A DNA stretch of 17,321 nucleotides from Chthoniobacterales bacterium (GTDB lineage: Bacteria; Verrucomicrobiota; Verrucomicrobiia; Chthoniobacterales; UBA10450). Each line of letters starts with the position of its first letter. Position 1 is the first letter of the stretch. A program made the translations under genes and the position numbers. A model generated the notes under the pieces. That model did not search any database and was not told the origin of the DNA. It saw nothing but the letters and a program-made list of their open reading frames with translations. Shown here in pieces: positions 6,041 through 13,643 of the stretch. The DNA is taken from assembly GCA_025980625.1 (NCBI GenBank), contig JAICXG010000030.1, forward strand, positions 1 to 17,321. The letters are read 5' to 3'.

Positions 6041-8457
6041 TGCTTACCGAACTCATCTCTCGAGCCGCAAGTCCGGAAATTCCGGAACAGCACACCATCT
6101 CCTTCGGCCCGCGACGCGGGATTTACATGAACGCCGCCGATCGCCTCGAGGAACAAGGCGACCCGCTCGACAACACCACGATCGATGAGTACGAAACGTT
6201 CGACCTTTTCTACCGCACGCTCTGCGCGGTCATGTACAACTACGCGCCCATGTCGGGGCACCCGGGCGGCTCGATCTCTTCGGGTCGCATCGCCCAGTGC
6301 CTGATCTTTGACGCGATGGATTACGACCTCGCCCGACCGCAGCGGCGCGATGCCGACATCATCTCCTACGCCGCCGGGCATAAGGCGCTTGGGCTATATG
6401 CGCTCTGGGCTTTGCGCAACGAAGTCGCGCGGATCGCGGCGCCCGAGTTGTTGCCATCCGAGGAACAATTCCAGTTTCGGCTCGAAGACCTGCTCGGCTT
6501 TCGACGCAATCCTGCCGCCAGCACTCCACTCTTCAAAAAGTTCCATGCGAAGGCTCTCGACGGGCATCCGACTCCGGCGACGCCATTCGTTAGGCTGTCG
6601 ACCGGTGCGTCCGGGGTCGGGCTTCCGGCCTCCTTCGGCCTCGCCTGGGCGGCGGCCGATTTTTACGGCGAGAACGCGCCTCGCATCCACATCGTTGAAG
6701 GCGAAGGCGGGATGACTCCCGGTCGCGTCGCCGAAGCGCTGGCCGCCGCTGGCACCGCCTCCCTCGACAACATTATTCTCCATATCGATTGGAACCAGGC
6801 TTCGATCGATTCCAACCAGGTCTGTCGCGATGGTGAAACACCCGGCGATTACGTGCAATGGTCGCCGGCCGAGTTGGCCTACCTGCACGACTGGAACGTG
6901 ATCTACGTGCCGGATGGTTTCGACTGGCAGCAGATCACGATCGCACAACGCCTCGCGCTCGACCTGCACAACGGCCAGCCGACCGCGATCGTTTATCGCA
7001 CCATCAAAGGCTGGGGCTACGGGATCGAAGGCAAGGCCTCGCACGGTGCGGGCCACAGTCTCTGCTCGAACTCGTTCTTCAACGCCGTCGACATGCTTCT
7101 GCCGAAACATCAAAGCGCGATCCCCCATTGCGATGGCGCGCAGCGTTGTAACTGCGGAGCCGATACGACCGTCCTCGAGGATTGCTATTGGCAAACCTTG
7201 ACAATTATCCGGCGCGCACTGGAAGAGCGAACCGCGACGACGACTGCATTGGCTGCGCGCCTTCGCGCATCGCAAAAGCGGCTCGACACACTCGATCGCC
7301 GACCGCGCCCCGACTCCCCGCGCATCGATCTCGCCTACGAAAGAGCGACCAGCGTTGCGGGCCGCACGCCGGTTGAGCTCGCGCTCAATTTCCGCACCAA
7401 GACAACGCTGCGCGAGGAACTCGGTCGCGTGCTCAGCTTTTATAATCGCCTGACGAATGGCGGCTTCGTCGTCGCCGCCGCGGACTTGCTCGGCTCGACC
7501 AGCATCAGCAAAACCGGCGAAAGCTTTCAGCCCGGCTTTTACAATCGACAAACCAATCCGCGCGCGCGGCAGCTCGCGATCGGCGGCATTTGCGAAGACG
7601 CGATGATGGCGCTCCTGTCGGGCATCTCGGCCTTCGGTTCGCATATCGGCGCAGGCTCTTCCTACGGCGCTTTCAGCGCTCCGCTCGGCCACATCGCCGC
7701 GCGCTTGCACGCCATCGGGAACCAGGCACGCGTCACTTCGGAAGGCGGCGCTTATCGACCCTTTTTTCTTGTCTGCGCACACGCTGGATTAAAAACCGGT
7801 GAAGACGGCCCGACGCACGCCGACCCGCAGGCGTTGCAGTTACTCCAGGATAACTTTCCCCTCGGCACGATGATCACGCTCACGCCCTGGGATCCGCAGG
7901 AAATGTGGTTCCTGGTCTCCGCGGCGTTGGCGAAACGTCCCGCCATCATCGCGCCGTTTGTCACTCGCCCGCCGGAGGCGGTCCTGGATCGCGCCGCGTT
8001 AGGATTGCCCTCCGCTGCGCTGGCGGGGCAAGGTGTCTATGCCTTGCGCACTGCTCGCGGCCGTTCTCAAGGCACCATCGTTCTGCAAGGCACCGGTGTG
8101 ACTAACGAATTCGTGACTCAGACACTCCCACTCATCAATAACGCCGGGCTCGGCCTGAACGTTTATGTCGTCACCTCGACCGAGCTCTTTGACATGCTGC
8201 CGCCTTCGGAACGGGAGAAAATTTTCCCGGAAGCACATCAAGCGCAGGCGATGGGCATTACCGACTTCACATTTGCGACTATCACTCGCTGGCTCCGCTC
8301 CGATTACGGGCGGGCGCATTCCTTACATCCCTTTTGCCACGGTCACTATCTCGGGAGCGGCTCCGGCTCGATGGTGATGCGCGAAGCCGGGCTCGACGGC
8401 TTCAGCCAGTACGAAGCAATCCGCGCCTACATTCGCGACCTCCCCAAGTCGCGCTAA
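6040..8457 (+). CDS. Long transketolase-like thiamine-diphosphate enzyme
   Basis: Transketolases move two-carbon ketol units between sugar phosphates using thiamine diphosphate (TPP). Family motifs are present: MSGHPGG (71-77), AAGHKALGLY (111-120), the TPP motif as GEGG (221-224) instead of the usual GDG, a catalytic-type Glu in GICEDAM (E519), and GEDGPTHAD (587-595). The protein is 805 aa against about 660-690 for standard enzymes. The extra length lies mainly at residues ~345-460, between the TPP-binding and pyrimidine-binding domains, and holds a cysteine group (C364, C370, C372, C382). The exact reaction is uncertain; a relative of transketolase with a changed substrate is possible. The ATG at 6040 directly abuts the CTAACGA array and has no Shine-Dalgarno. 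The ATG at 6127, with GCGGGA before it, would still keep all motifs (776 aa) and may be the true start. Confidence 0.85.
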   Translation: MLTELISRAASPEIPEQHTISFGPRRGIYMNAADRLEEQGDPLDNTTIDEYETFDLFYRTLCAVMYNYAPMSGHPGGSISSGRIAQCLIFDAMDYDLARPQRRDADIISYAAGHKALGLYALWALRNEVARIAAPELLPSEEQFQFRLEDLLGFRRNPAASTPLFKKFHAKALDGHPTPATPFVRLSTGASGVGLPASFGLAWAAADFYGENAPRIHIVEGEGGMTPGRVAEALAAAGTASLDNIILHIDWNQASIDSNQVCRDGETPGDYVQWSPAELAYLHDWNVIYVPDGFDWQQITIAQRLALDLHNGQPTAIVYRTIKGWGYGIEGKASHGAGHSLCSNSFFNAVDMLLPKHQSAIPHCDGAQRCNCGADTTVLEDCYWQTLTIIRRALEERTATTTALAARLRASQKRLDTLDRRPRPDSPRIDLAYERATSVAGRTPVELALNFRTKTTLREELGRVLSFYNRLTNGGFVVAAADLLGSTSISKTGESFQPGFYNRQTNPRARQLAIGGICEDAMMALLSGISAFGSHIGAGSSYGAFSAPLGHIAARLHAIGNQARVTSEGGAYRPFFLVCAHAGLKTGEDGPTHADPQALQLLQDNFPLGTMITLTPWDPQEMWFLVSAALAKRPAIIAPFVTRPPEAVLDRAALGLPSAALAGQGVYALRTARGRSQGTIVLQGTGVTNEFVTQTLPLINNAGLGLNVYVVTSTELFDMLPPSEREKIFPEAHQAQAMGITDFTFATITRWLRSDYGRAHSLHPFCHGHYLGSGSGSMVMREAGLDGFSQYEAIRAYIRDLPKSR

Positions 8458-8492
8458 CTCGATTAGATATAGCGCCGCAAAAGGGCAAGCGA

Positions 8493-8510
8493 GTGCGATA
8501 AGCCTCGCAC
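8493..8510. terminator. Hairpin shortly after the transketolase-like gene
   Basis: A perfect 6-bp stem, GTGCGA with TCGCAC, encloses a TAAGCC loop 36 bases after the stop codon. There is no T-run, so a terminator role is only a possibility; it may instead be a processing or stability hairpin. Confidence 0.25.
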
Positions 8511-8681
8511 AGGTGTAACGGGAACAAGCTGGGCTGCTGCGAGCGGCGCTTGCGGCGCGGCAGGACACACAAAGGAAGCCGTAACCAACTACTTATAATA
8601 CCGGCTCGGCGCCGGCTTTCTCGGATGCCACAAGAAGGCAATCAAGCCTGATCGCTCCATCTTGGCGCTACGCGTTCTCCT

Positions 8682-8698
8682 CTCTCCCCGAGGGAGAG
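8682..8698. repeat. CTCTCCC-CGA-GGGAGAG hairpin, dispersed-repeat type
   Basis: A perfect 7-bp stem with a 3-base loop is followed by GATTGCGGCGAGGGCGAG. From memory, the pattern of a CTCTCCC/GGGAGAG hairpin followed by a GAGGG-rich tail is widespread as an intergenic repeat in environmental bacteria. Only one copy is in this window. Confidence 0.45.
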
Positions 8699-8908
8699 GA
8701 TTGCGGCGAGGGCGAGTGTATTTAGCACACCAATAATCGGCCAAAGTTAGCCGGGCGGCCCGAGCATCAATTTTCTGCTTGCATGTCGGCGGCCATTTCT
8801 GGCAGAAGCTCGCAGCTGTCGTTTTCCACTACTAACATGCTTGCGCTAACTCATGGCTGATGCATTGATCTGCCGCCGCGGCAAATAATGTGATCGACAC
8901 CTGACGCC

Positions 8909-10330
8909 ATGCTATTCAACTCGCTTACCTTCGTCGTTTTCTTTACCGTTGTCGTGACGCTCTACTGGAGCATCCGCGGCTGGGAGATGCGGAAGAATCT
9001 GCTCGTCGTGGCCAGTTACATCTTCTACGGCGCCTGGAACCCGCCCTTCGCCGCGCTCCTCTTTTCCACGACCGCAATGGACTTCTGGCTCGGCCGGCAA
9101 ATCGCCAAGGCGCAGGAGAAACGCCGCCGCCGCCGTTGGCTCGTCGCCAGCGTTTGCATGAACCTGAGCATGCTCGGCTTTTTCAAATACGGAAACTTTC
9201 TCCTGCAAAATTTCCAATGGCTGCTCGCGCGGGTCGGAATCATTTATCAGCCGCCGCACCTCGACATTCTCCTGCCCGTCGGTATCTCGTTTTACACCTT
9301 CCACTCGCTTTCCTACACGCTGGATATCTATCGCGGTGTGCTGCGGCCGACGCGCTCGCTGCGCGACTTTGTCCTCGCGGTTTCATTCTTTCCACAGTTA
9401 GTCGCCGGTCCGATCGTTCGCGCGGGCGATTTCCTGCCGCAGTTGGAACATCCGCCGCGGCTGAGGAATGGGCAGTTTCTCTGGGGGCTTGCGCTGATGA
9501 CGCTTGGGTTATTCGAAAAGATTGTGCTCGCCGATACCTTGCTTTCCGGGTCGGCCGATCGCGTCTTTGGCTATGGCGGTCCTTTGGTCGCGCTTGACTC
9601 GTGGGCCGGCGTGCTCGCGTTTGCCGGACAGATCTTTTTCGATTTCGCCGGCTATTCGCTCTGCGCGATCGGCGCAGCATTAACCCTGGGATTTCATCTT
9701 AAGGATAACTTTCGTTTTCCCTACGCGGCGATTGGGTTCTCGGATTTCTGGCGACGCTGGCATATCTCGCTATCCACTTTCCTGCGCGATTACCTTTACA
9801 TTCCGCTCGGAGGCAATCAGGTCCGGCCGCTGCGGGCCGCCTCCAATCTCGTGATCGTGATGTTTCTCGGCGGACTCTGGCACGGCGCGGCCTGGACGTT
9901 CGTCGTCTGGGGATTGTTACATGGCTCCTATCTCGTCGTTGAAAGAGTCTGTCGCGGGCTCTTTGAACACAAACCCTGGGCTGGCGCGCTCCCGGTGCGA
10001 GTTTTGGCCGGGTTCGCCACTTACAGTGCGGTTTGCATCGCATGGGTCTTTTTCCGCGCCTCCGATTTCACGGTCGCCAGCCGAATGCTCGGCGGCATGT
10101 TCGGTCAGCATCCCCACGGCGACGCGATTCTCTCTACCCGTGAGTTAGTGCAAATCGCAAGTGTCACTGCCGGGATGATTCTCATGCATTGGACGTTGCG
10201 CGACCAGACATTCGAGACAGTGGTCATGCGTTTGCCGCGCGTGGCCGTGACCGCCATCTGGTCTGTTATGGCCTGCGCCATCATCTTCACTCAGGGAAGC
10301 AGCAATGCCTTTATCTATTTCCAATTTTAA
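8909..10330 (+). CDS. AlgI/DltB-type membrane-bound O-acyltransferase (MBOAT)
   Basis: MBOAT proteins of this type pass acyl groups, usually acetyl, across the inner membrane for transfer to an exported polysaccharide. The 473-aa protein is strongly hydrophobic with many membrane segments, starting MLFNSLTFVVFFTVVVTLYW. Family motifs are clear: LLPVGISFYTFHSLSYTLD, FFPQLVAGPIVR, DFWRRWHISLSTFLRDYLY with H285, YIPLGGN, and LGGLWHGAAWTFVVWGLLHG with the invariant catalytic-type H325. Length and motif order match complete AlgI homologues. The start has no visible Shine-Dalgarno. Its last 26 bases overlap the next gene, a membrane-anchored SGNH-like protein, which is the usual partner type. No polysaccharide-synthesis genes are in view, so the acceptor is unknown. 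Confidence 0.95.
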   Translation: MLFNSLTFVVFFTVVVTLYWSIRGWEMRKNLLVVASYIFYGAWNPPFAALLFSTTAMDFWLGRQIAKAQEKRRRRRWLVASVCMNLSMLGFFKYGNFLLQNFQWLLARVGIIYQPPHLDILLPVGISFYTFHSLSYTLDIYRGVLRPTRSLRDFVLAVSFFPQLVAGPIVRAGDFLPQLEHPPRLRNGQFLWGLALMTLGLFEKIVLADTLLSGSADRVFGYGGPLVALDSWAGVLAFAGQIFFDFAGYSLCAIGAALTLGFHLKDNFRFPYAAIGFSDFWRRWHISLSTFLRDYLYIPLGGNQVRPLRAASNLVIVMFLGGLWHGAAWTFVVWGLLHGSYLVVERVCRGLFEHKPWAGALPVRVLAGFATYSAVCIAWVFFRASDFTVASRMLGGMFGQHPHGDAILSTRELVQIASVTAGMILMHWTLRDQTFETVVMRLPRVAVTAIWSVMACAIIFTQGSSNAFIYFQF

Positions 10331-11504
10331 ACGGCGTCTGCGCCTGCCCACTGTGTTCTTCCGCCGGCCCTCGCGCGAAGAACAAATTCATGGCGGGCCG
10401 CCTTTGGAATTTATCCGACCCATCCCGGAGATCCCGTGGCGCGGCATCACGGTTGGGGTTGTTCTCGTAGTCGTCGCCGCGGTCACGGCATGGGAGTTAT
10501 ATTGTCGTTCGATCGGCTATGGCCCGACCTTGAATGACAATGAGGACTTATGGACATCGCGTCGCCGCGCGGTCCGGCCTGAGTCACTGGTCATCGTGGG
10601 CGATTCGCGCCCCTTGTTCGATCTCGACCTGGATGAGTTGGAACATGGGTTTGGCAAACGACCGATCCAACTGGCCCTGGCCGGCTCGTCTGCCTACCCA
10701 GTGCTCGCGGATTTGGCTAACGACGAGAGTTTTCACGGCACGATCATCTGTAGCTTCGTCCCGGCGCTGTTTCTTGCTCCCCCCGGCACACCGCCGATGG
10801 ATACTGGAGAAAAAGCGGTGCACCGTTTCCATAACCAAACCCTTGCGCAACGCGCCAGCGAGTATCTCTCCGTTCCGCTGGAGGAACATCTTGTTTTCCT
10901 CAAACAGGAAGATCTCACACTTAGCATCTATCTCGGTAAGTTGCGTCTCCGCAATCGACCGGGCGCGCTGGTGCCGCCGCAGTTACCTCCTTATTTCCAA
11001 ACCGTGGACCGCGAACGCCGCACACGGATGTGGGAGCGATGCGCTGATCCAAACGGCCCACTCGCCCGACGCATCCAACAAATCTGGCTCCCGCTTTTCA
11101 CGCCCCCGCCACCACCGAGTTACATCCCGAAGCAGGTGTTCATGGCTGAAATGAAGAAGGCCATCGGCCAGCGCTTCGAGGATGTTGCCGCCGCCGTGCA
11201 TAAGTTCCAGCAACGTGGCGGCAAGATCGCTTTCGTCCGATTTCCCTCCAGCGGCGGGCTGAAACAACTTGAAGAGCATGACACCCCGCGCGCGAATACG
11301 TGGGACCCGCTGCTGAAAATGACCAGCGCGCCGGGTATTTACTACTCCGACTACGCAGACCTAAGTGGCTTTAAATGTCCCGAATGGTCGCATCTTACAG
11401 CCGGTGACTCGGTTGAATTCACGCGACGCCTTATCCCGCACCTGCGAGAAAAGCTGCATTCTTCTGTTGCAGACAGGTCTGACGCGCCAAAGCCAACCTT
11501 GTAA
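10305..11504 (+). CDS. Membrane-anchored SGNH/GDSL-like protein, probable partner of the MBOAT
   Basis: The 399-aa protein has a charged N-terminus, one membrane segment at about residues 46-66 (ITVGVVLVVVAAVTAWEL), and then a large domain expected outside the inner membrane. That domain opens with SLVIVGDSRPLFDLDLDEL, a GDS nucleophile motif with Ser101. Near the end it has CPEWSHLTAGDSVEFTRRL, where His363 sits in the usual C-terminal position; the residue three before it is Glu360 rather than the typical Asp. This layout resembles AlgJ/AlgX, PatB or DltD-type partners that place the acyl group on the polymer, but similarity is too low to name one. The ATG at 10305 has AGGGAA seven bases upstream and overlaps the MBOAT gene by 26 bases, implying coupled translation. 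One CTAACGA word (10717) encodes the AND of LANDE. Confidence 0.75.
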   Translation: MPLSISNFKRRLRLPTVFFRRPSREEQIHGGPPLEFIRPIPEIPWRGITVGVVLVVVAAVTAWELYCRSIGYGPTLNDNEDLWTSRRRAVRPESLVIVGDSRPLFDLDLDELEHGFGKRPIQLALAGSSAYPVLADLANDESFHGTIICSFVPALFLAPPGTPPMDTGEKAVHRFHNQTLAQRASEYLSVPLEEHLVFLKQEDLTLSIYLGKLRLRNRPGALVPPQLPPYFQTVDRERRTRMWERCADPNGPLARRIQQIWLPLFTPPPPPSYIPKQVFMAEMKKAIGQRFEDVAAAVHKFQQRGGKIAFVRFPSSGGLKQLEEHDTPRANTWDPLLKMTSAPGIYYSDYADLSGFKCPEWSHLTAGDSVEFTRRLIPHLREKLHSSVADRSDAPKPTL

Positions 11505-11554
11505 CTTGGTCTATTGGATTCCTAACGAGCAAAGCCTAAATTAACAAGCGGCAG
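11505..11554. other. Short gap between convergent genes
   Basis: Fifty bases separate two convergent stops. No hairpin with a T-run is visible on either strand. It contains the only non-coding single CTAACGA word of the window (11522-11528). Confidence 0.4.
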
Positions 11555-13444
11555 TTACGGCTGCGAAGCGTGCTTGTCCTTGCGAGATCCCGGCGCCGAC
11601 CGAGAAAACTTACAATTACCAGGCACGGGCCGGTGAGGGATTTTCCAGCCCCGCACCTTCGCCACCTCGAGTCCAATCCGTGCAAGCTGCGGGCTGATGT
11701 CGTCCTGCGGGATTTTCACTTCAATCACAGCCAACTCGGTGGAGTCCTGCGCCCAGCCAATCGCTTCATCCAGCTCGCCCCTGGTGGTTACTGTGACTGC
11801 TTCGCCGGCACCGACGAGCGCCGTTATTTTCGCGTAGTCCCACTGAGTAATAACGTTGAAACCGCCCTCGTGAATTCGTCGCATCGTGCCGTAGCCATTG
11901 TTATTCAACACAAAGATGACAGGACTAAGTCCGAGCCGCACCGCGGTGGAAATCTCGGTGCCAGTCATTTGAAAAGCGCCGTCGCCCACCACGACATAGG
12001 GCCGGAGTTTTTTCGTCGCGAGGCTAAGGCCGATGCTGGCCGGGACGGCAAAGCCCATCGACATGTAGTAAGCCGGCGCGATGAATTGCGCCTGCCGCGC
12101 GCTGCAAACGGCGACCGCCCCGAAAATGGAATCCCCGATATCCGCGATGACACAGCAATTCTCATCCAGATGAAGTGAGAGGATACGGAAGAAATCCATC
12201 ACTGTGAGCGGCTCGGCCCGTTCCTTTCTTTGCAGCGGTTTGGGGACGGCATGCGGGTTGGGATGGCGAAAGGATTTGGGCCGAATCTTTGTTTTCGTTA
12301 AAGCCTCAAGAAAATCGGCAAACTGGATCGATTCGTAGCGATGATATCGCACACTTACTTGTTCGGTGGTGGCAAGGATAGTTCGTCTTCGATCAAGCTT
12401 TGCCGTGTAAAAACCCATGCTCATGTCGGTGATAAAAGTGCCAAGCATAAGGACGAGATCGGATGACTCGAGATACTTTCTGACGTGTTCGTCGCTGCTC
12501 ATCGCGCCCCCGTAAACGCCGAGATACAGCGGATGGTTTTCCGGGATCGCGCTTTTACTCAGGAGATCGGTCGCGATCGGGATATTCATCCGCTCGGCGA
12601 TTTGCAGGGTGAGATGCGCCAGGCGGTAACGGGCCAGTTCGACGCCTGCCAGAATCACGGGAGATTTCGCGGCCCGAATCAGGCCCAGAGTTTCGTCGAT
12701 CGCTGCCTGCAGTGTCGGCGGGTCGGATATCTGAGCTGGCGCCGGCCGCGGGAGCGCGATGGGAATTTCTCGATCGACCATGTCATGCGGCACCTCGATG
12801 TAAACCGGGCGTTTGTGGCGCAGACACGCATCGACACAACGGACAATCTCAGCCGCGGCGCGCTCTTCATCAAGTAACACGGCGCTGGCAACAGTTACTT
12901 CATCGTAGACGCGACGCTGCGTTTCGAAAGTCTTCACCTTATGATGCAGCAGCGGGTCCTTCTCGCGGTCCTTTCGACCGGGTGCGCCACTTACAATCAC
13001 GATGGGCGATTTCTCGGCGTAGGCGCCGGCGATAGCGTTTACTACGTTCAAACCGCCGACACAGTAAGTCACACAGACCAGGCCAATGCCGTTGACCCGT
13101 GCGTAAGCATCGGCCGCGAATCCGGCGCCGGGTTCGTGGGTCATGGTTACGTTTTCGATTTTGGATTTCTCGAGCCAGGCAAAAGTGGGAAGGGCAAAAT
13201 CGCCCGGAATACCGAAGCTGTGCCGAACGCCGCAGCGATAAAGGTATTCGAAGAGGAACTCGCCTAGCGGCATCCCTGCCGGGAAATCACCGGGCGGCGG
13301 CTGCCGATTCTTGAACTGGCTCTCGCTGGCCGCGCTTCCATTGTGTTTTAGCGGAATTTGGGACAGGTCGGTGGGCCGGCGAAATACTGGCTGGCGATGG
13401 CTCGACCTGCTGACTCGTTCATTCCCTCCAAAGGCTTGGCTCAT
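11555..13444 (-). CDS. Pyruvate/indolepyruvate decarboxylase-type TPP enzyme
   Basis: Members of this group decarboxylate 2-keto acids (pyruvate, indolepyruvate, phenylpyruvate or branched-chain keto acids) to aldehydes in the cytoplasm. Family features are GVRHSFGIPGDFALP (72-86), the cofactor-activating Glu104 in THEPGAGFAADAYAR, the paired active-site histidines in LLHHKV (H167, H168), and the TPP/Mg motif GDG (487-489) to NNN (514-516). The double His and the GIPGDF start point to the PDC/IPDC branch rather than acetolactate synthase. The protein is 629 aa, with about 57 extra residues before the family start and a basic tail after it. The ATG at 13444 has a good GGAGGA ten bases upstream, the clearest Shine-Dalgarno in the window, so the N-terminal extension may be real; an ATG at 13273 would give a standard start. 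The substrate cannot be set from sequence. Confidence 0.88.
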   Translation of the reverse strand: MSQAFGGNERVSRSSHRQPVFRRPTDLSQIPLKHNGSAASESQFKNRQPPPGDFPAGMPLGEFLFEYLYRCGVRHSFGIPGDFALPTFAWLEKSKIENVTMTHEPGAGFAADAYARVNGIGLVCVTYCVGGLNVVNAIAGAYAEKSPIVIVSGAPGRKDREKDPLLHHKVKTFETQRRVYDEVTVASAVLLDEERAAAEIVRCVDACLRHKRPVYIEVPHDMVDREIPIALPRPAPAQISDPPTLQAAIDETLGLIRAAKSPVILAGVELARYRLAHLTLQIAERMNIPIATDLLSKSAIPENHPLYLGVYGGAMSSDEHVRKYLESSDLVLMLGTFITDMSMGFYTAKLDRRRTILATTEQVSVRYHRYESIQFADFLEALTKTKIRPKSFRHPNPHAVPKPLQRKERAEPLTVMDFFRILSLHLDENCCVIADIGDSIFGAVAVCSARQAQFIAPAYYMSMGFAVPASIGLSLATKKLRPYVVVGDGAFQMTGTEISTAVRLGLSPVIFVLNNNGYGTMRRIHEGGFNVITQWDYAKITALVGAGEAVTVTTRGELDEAIGWAQDSTELAVIEVKIPQDDISPQLARIGLEVAKVRGWKIPHRPVPGNCKFSRSAPGSRKDKHASQP

Positions 13445-13643
13445 ACAGAACTTATCCTCCGGAAAAAACCGTTGGACTGACCATCCTTTGTCAAAAATGC
13501 GGCGAATTTTGGCGCGGCATTTTCTAAATCACCGGAGCTGCCTGCACCCTCACTCGCCGGGCGAGGTAACAGGAATGTTACGATTCCGGATTGGCTTTGC
13601 CGTCGCGCCCGGCAAATCGTGCCCCCGTCAGCTGAAAATACAT
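13445..13643. promoter_or_regulatory. Divergent intergenic region with several inverted repeats
   Basis: About 200 bases separate two divergent genes and must hold both promoters. Pairing elements seen are AAAATGC (13494-13500) with GCATTTT (13517-13523), the palindrome CTCGCC-G-GGCGAG (13554-13566), and GTAAC (13566-13570) with GTTAC (13577-13581). Any of these could be an operator, but nothing ties them to a known regulator. The reading frame of the plus-strand gene is open through this region, but the signal peptide places its start at 13644. Confidence 0.35.

Larger units (their letters stand above)
8458..8908. other. 451-base gene-free stretch with small hairpins
   Basis: I see no convincing gene here on either strand; the short minus-strand frames lack family motifs. 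It holds three stem-loops: GTGCGA/TCGCAC (8493-8510), CCGGC/GCCGG (8601-8615, followed by CTTTCT, possibly a weak terminator), and CTCTCCC/GGGAGAG (8682-8698). The part before the acyltransferase start is AT-richer and may hold its promoter, but no clear -35/-10 pair stands out. Confidence 0.5.

Noticed and set aside
6394..7782. A 462-codon open frame on the minus strand opposite the transketolase-like gene
   Set aside because: The plus strand shows clear TPP-enzyme motifs throughout; the minus frame is Arg/Ala-rich with no domain and is a by-product of GC-rich codon bias.
8458..8908. Possible tRNA, small RNA or short peptide gene in the gap
   Set aside because: No cloverleaf arms or TTCRANY-like T-loop were found, and the short frames have no motifs; only small hairpins are supported.
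9136..9597. Open frame in another phase within the MBOAT gene
   Set aside because: It is a shadow of the MBOAT gene, whose motifs span the same bases.
13311..13643. Upstream extension of the cupredoxin/PQQ gene by 111 codons
   Set aside because: The signal peptide begins at the ATG at 13644; the extension overlaps the start region of the divergent decarboxylase and has no domain.
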